In this document: one piece after another, positions 63,014-64,000 of the stretch
How positions within the stretch are numbered: the first letter of the stretch is position 1
Layout: every line of letters begins with the position of its first letter
NCBI RefSeq assembly: GCF_018130785.1
Contig: NZ_JAFCJT010000001.1
Span: forward strand, 372,001 to 436,000
Length of the DNA stretch: 64,000 bases
DNA from: Bradyrhizobium liaoningense
Lineage (GTDB): Bacteria; Pseudomonadota; Alphaproteobacteria; Rhizobiales; Xanthobacteraceae
Reading direction: 5' to 3'
Notes under the pieces: generated by a model
Database searches by the model: none
Told to the model about the DNA's origin: nothing
What the model saw: the letters and a program-made list of their open reading frames with translations, nothing else
Position numbers and translations under genes: made by a program

Positions 63014-63419
63014 ATGGCCAATGAAAGGCCTGCCGAGCGGCTGAAGCGGAAGGACTACGAGGAGGAACTGGAGAAACTCCAGGTCGAGCTGGGACGAGCA
63101 GGAGCGCCGCTTCAAGACGCGCATCGACGATCCGGTCCGGCAATGGAAGCTGAGCCCGATGGACCTGGAATTCTACCGGCGCTGGTACGACTATTCACGG
63201 GCGCGCGACCCGATGCTCAGAAAGACGAGCACGAAGCACGCCCCCTGGTACATCATCCGCTCCGACGACAAGCGCCGGGCGCGGCTAAACTGCATCTCCG
63301 ATCTCCTGAAGGCCATCCCGCACAAGTGCATCAAGAAAGAAGCCGAAGCGGTCCGACAACGACGTTACAACGACGCGGCAGGCTTGCGCAGGATGAACTG
63401 CGTCACCGAGCGATACTGA
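63014..63419 (+). pseudogene. ppk2: Polyphosphate kinase 2 gene with internal deletion
   Basis: From ATG 63014 the frame gives the PPK2 N-terminus (KRKDYEEELEKLQVEL). In a different frame from about 63095 comes the PPK2 C-terminus: EQERRFKTRIDDPVRQWKLS, MDLEFYRRWYDYSRARDPML and HAPWYIIRSDDKRRARLNCI, ending at 63419. The middle of the enzyme, with the Walker A GRDAAGKGG and the catalytic core, is missing, and the junction changes frame. The gene cannot make active polyphosphate kinase. Confidence 0.8.
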
Positions 63420-63423
63420 CGAG

Positions 63424-63453
63424 GATCGGGCCGCGTCATGACGCGACCCGATC
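63424..63453. terminator. Long hairpin between ppk2 remnant and exported protein gene
   Basis: A 30-base near-perfect palindrome: GATCGGG-C-CGCG, loop TCATGA, CGCG-A-CCCGATC. In the minus-strand transcript all 12 positions pair with one G-U. It sits between two convergent units just after the stop of the minus-strand gene. No clear U-tract follows on either side. Confidence 0.5.
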
Positions 63454-63461
63454 TCCAATGT

Positions 63462-63896
63462 CTACTTCAAGCGGATCGTGACGCCACCGACCGCGGCCGA
63501 AACCTCCGCGCCGACCCTGGGGCCGCTGAGCTGAAGGATCACGCCATTGGCGTTCTGCAACTGCACGGCTCCGGCCCCCGCGGCGACGGCGCCGCCGGCG
63601 CCGCCCACCGCGTAAGAGCCTTCGATCGACTGCGGCCCCCTCAGATTGAGGGCGCGGCCGACAAACTTGGTCGTCGAGGCTCCGATCGTGAGACCGACGC
63701 TCATGCCTGACACGGTGAAGGGGTATTTCTTGCCCCGCAACACCAAAACACCCTCGCCACCACCAACGCCGACGACGAAGCCGCCCTTGGTAAAGACGAC
63801 GGCGACCTGCCCGGTCTCGGCACGCGACGGCGTGCTGAAACCGGCGGCGGCCGCAAACGAGATCATCAAGGCGACGGCGATGGCAGATTTCCTCAT
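63462..63896 (-). CDS. Exported glycine-rich beta protein, paralogue of the 54378-54845 product
   Basis: A 144-residue protein with a signal peptide (MRKSAIAVALMISFAAAAGF). The mature part includes VAVVFTKGGFVVGVGGGEGV, YPFTVSGMSVGLTIGAST and NGVILQLSGPRVGAEVS. ATG 63896 is preferred because AGGAG is 10 bases upstream; ATG 63905 is too close. It matches the 54378-54845 product along its length. Function is unknown. Confidence 0.78.
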   Translation of the reverse strand: MRKSAIAVALMISFAAAAGFSTPSRAETGQVAVVFTKGGFVVGVGGGEGVLVLRGKKYPFTVSGMSVGLTIGASTTKFVGRALNLRGPQSIEGSYAVGGAGGAVAAGAGAVQLQNANGVILQLSGPRVGAEVSAAVGGVTIRLK

Positions 63897-63963
63897 GACG
63901 TTCATTCTCCTTTGGGTTGATATCGGAGTGATCCGGATCGACCGGCACTCCCATTGGTTCGCG

Positions 63964-64000
63964 TTACTTCGAGCGGCCCTCGGCCGCCTCGTAGGCGTCC
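63964..64000 (-). CDS. 3' end of a gene entering from the right edge
   Basis: On the minus strand the codons DAYEAAEGRSK are followed by TAA at 63966-63964. Only about 12 codons are visible, so no product can be named. The frame is open to the window edge and lies 67 bases upstream of the exported protein gene in the same direction. Confidence 0.45.
   Translation of the reverse strand, partial: DAYEAAEGRSK

Overview
The window looks like a chromosomal segment of a high-GC alphaproteobacterium, most likely Bradyrhizobium or a close Nitrobacteraceae relative. This rests on the gene families (many Liv/Urt-type ABC transporters, an orphan Bug/TctC receptor, a Cys-type formate dehydrogenase with its DUF3305/DUF3306 companions), TTGAT-N4-ATCAA boxes typical of FixK/FNR control, and GC-rich coding on long collinear operons. 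No rRNA, tRNA, CRISPR array or intact mobile element was found.

Layout. (1) 1-2549, minus: a large winged-helix/NTPase/TPR regulator that runs off the left edge. (2) 3030-17778: a carboxylate catabolic island. On the minus strand are a TcuA-like flavoprotein dehydrogenase, a short MmgE/PrpD protein, a complete Liv-type ABC transporter, a 3-hydroxyisobutyrate-dehydrogenase-like enzyme, a Bug/TctC receptor, a lactonase-like hydrolase and an aldehyde dehydrogenase. A GntR/FCD regulator and divergent prpF-like and prpB-like genes complete it. GTATAC palindromes lie in front of both arms. (3) 18418-30168: an amide/urea/formamide operon on the minus strand (amidase, formamidase, five Urt-like ABC genes, SDR, second amidase), transcribed divergently from amiC-amiR. 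The leader in front of the first amidase holds a sigma70-type promoter, a hexaloop hairpin and an overlapping intrinsic terminator, as expected for an AmiR/ANTAR antitermination switch. (4) 30277-39527: an IclR regulator divergent from an RraA-type aldolase, LeuCD-like hydratase, class V aminotransferase, Fe/phosphonate-type ABC transporter and threonine-aldolase-like enzyme. This is an unassigned catabolic pathway. (5) 39528-40475: a gene-poor junction with an integrase remnant and a 40-residue peptide gene. (6) 40499-51795: a membrane-bound formate dehydrogenase locus with a TorD-like chaperone fused to a helix-turn-helix domain, four DUF proteins, a lipoate-ligase-like protein and a divergent multi-FeS protein. 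(7) 51815-64000: envelope and low-oxygen genes: a WD40-cytochrome c fusion, small exported proteins, DUF2950 and DUF3300 proteins, an orphan substrate-binding protein next to a histidine kinase, an HlyD/DUF3302 pair and a decayed polyphosphate kinase 2. Three FixK-like boxes lie in this stretch.

How the parts work together. Regions 2 and 4 each pair a transporter with a short chain of enzymes that could turn an imported (amino)carboxylate into central metabolites. Region 3 couples uptake of small amides to their hydrolysis under a ligand-sensing AmiC/AmiR pair. The strongest single observation is the AmiR-type riboswitch-like attenuator at 28103-28157. The most promising undescribed biochemistry is the 31102-39527 cluster.
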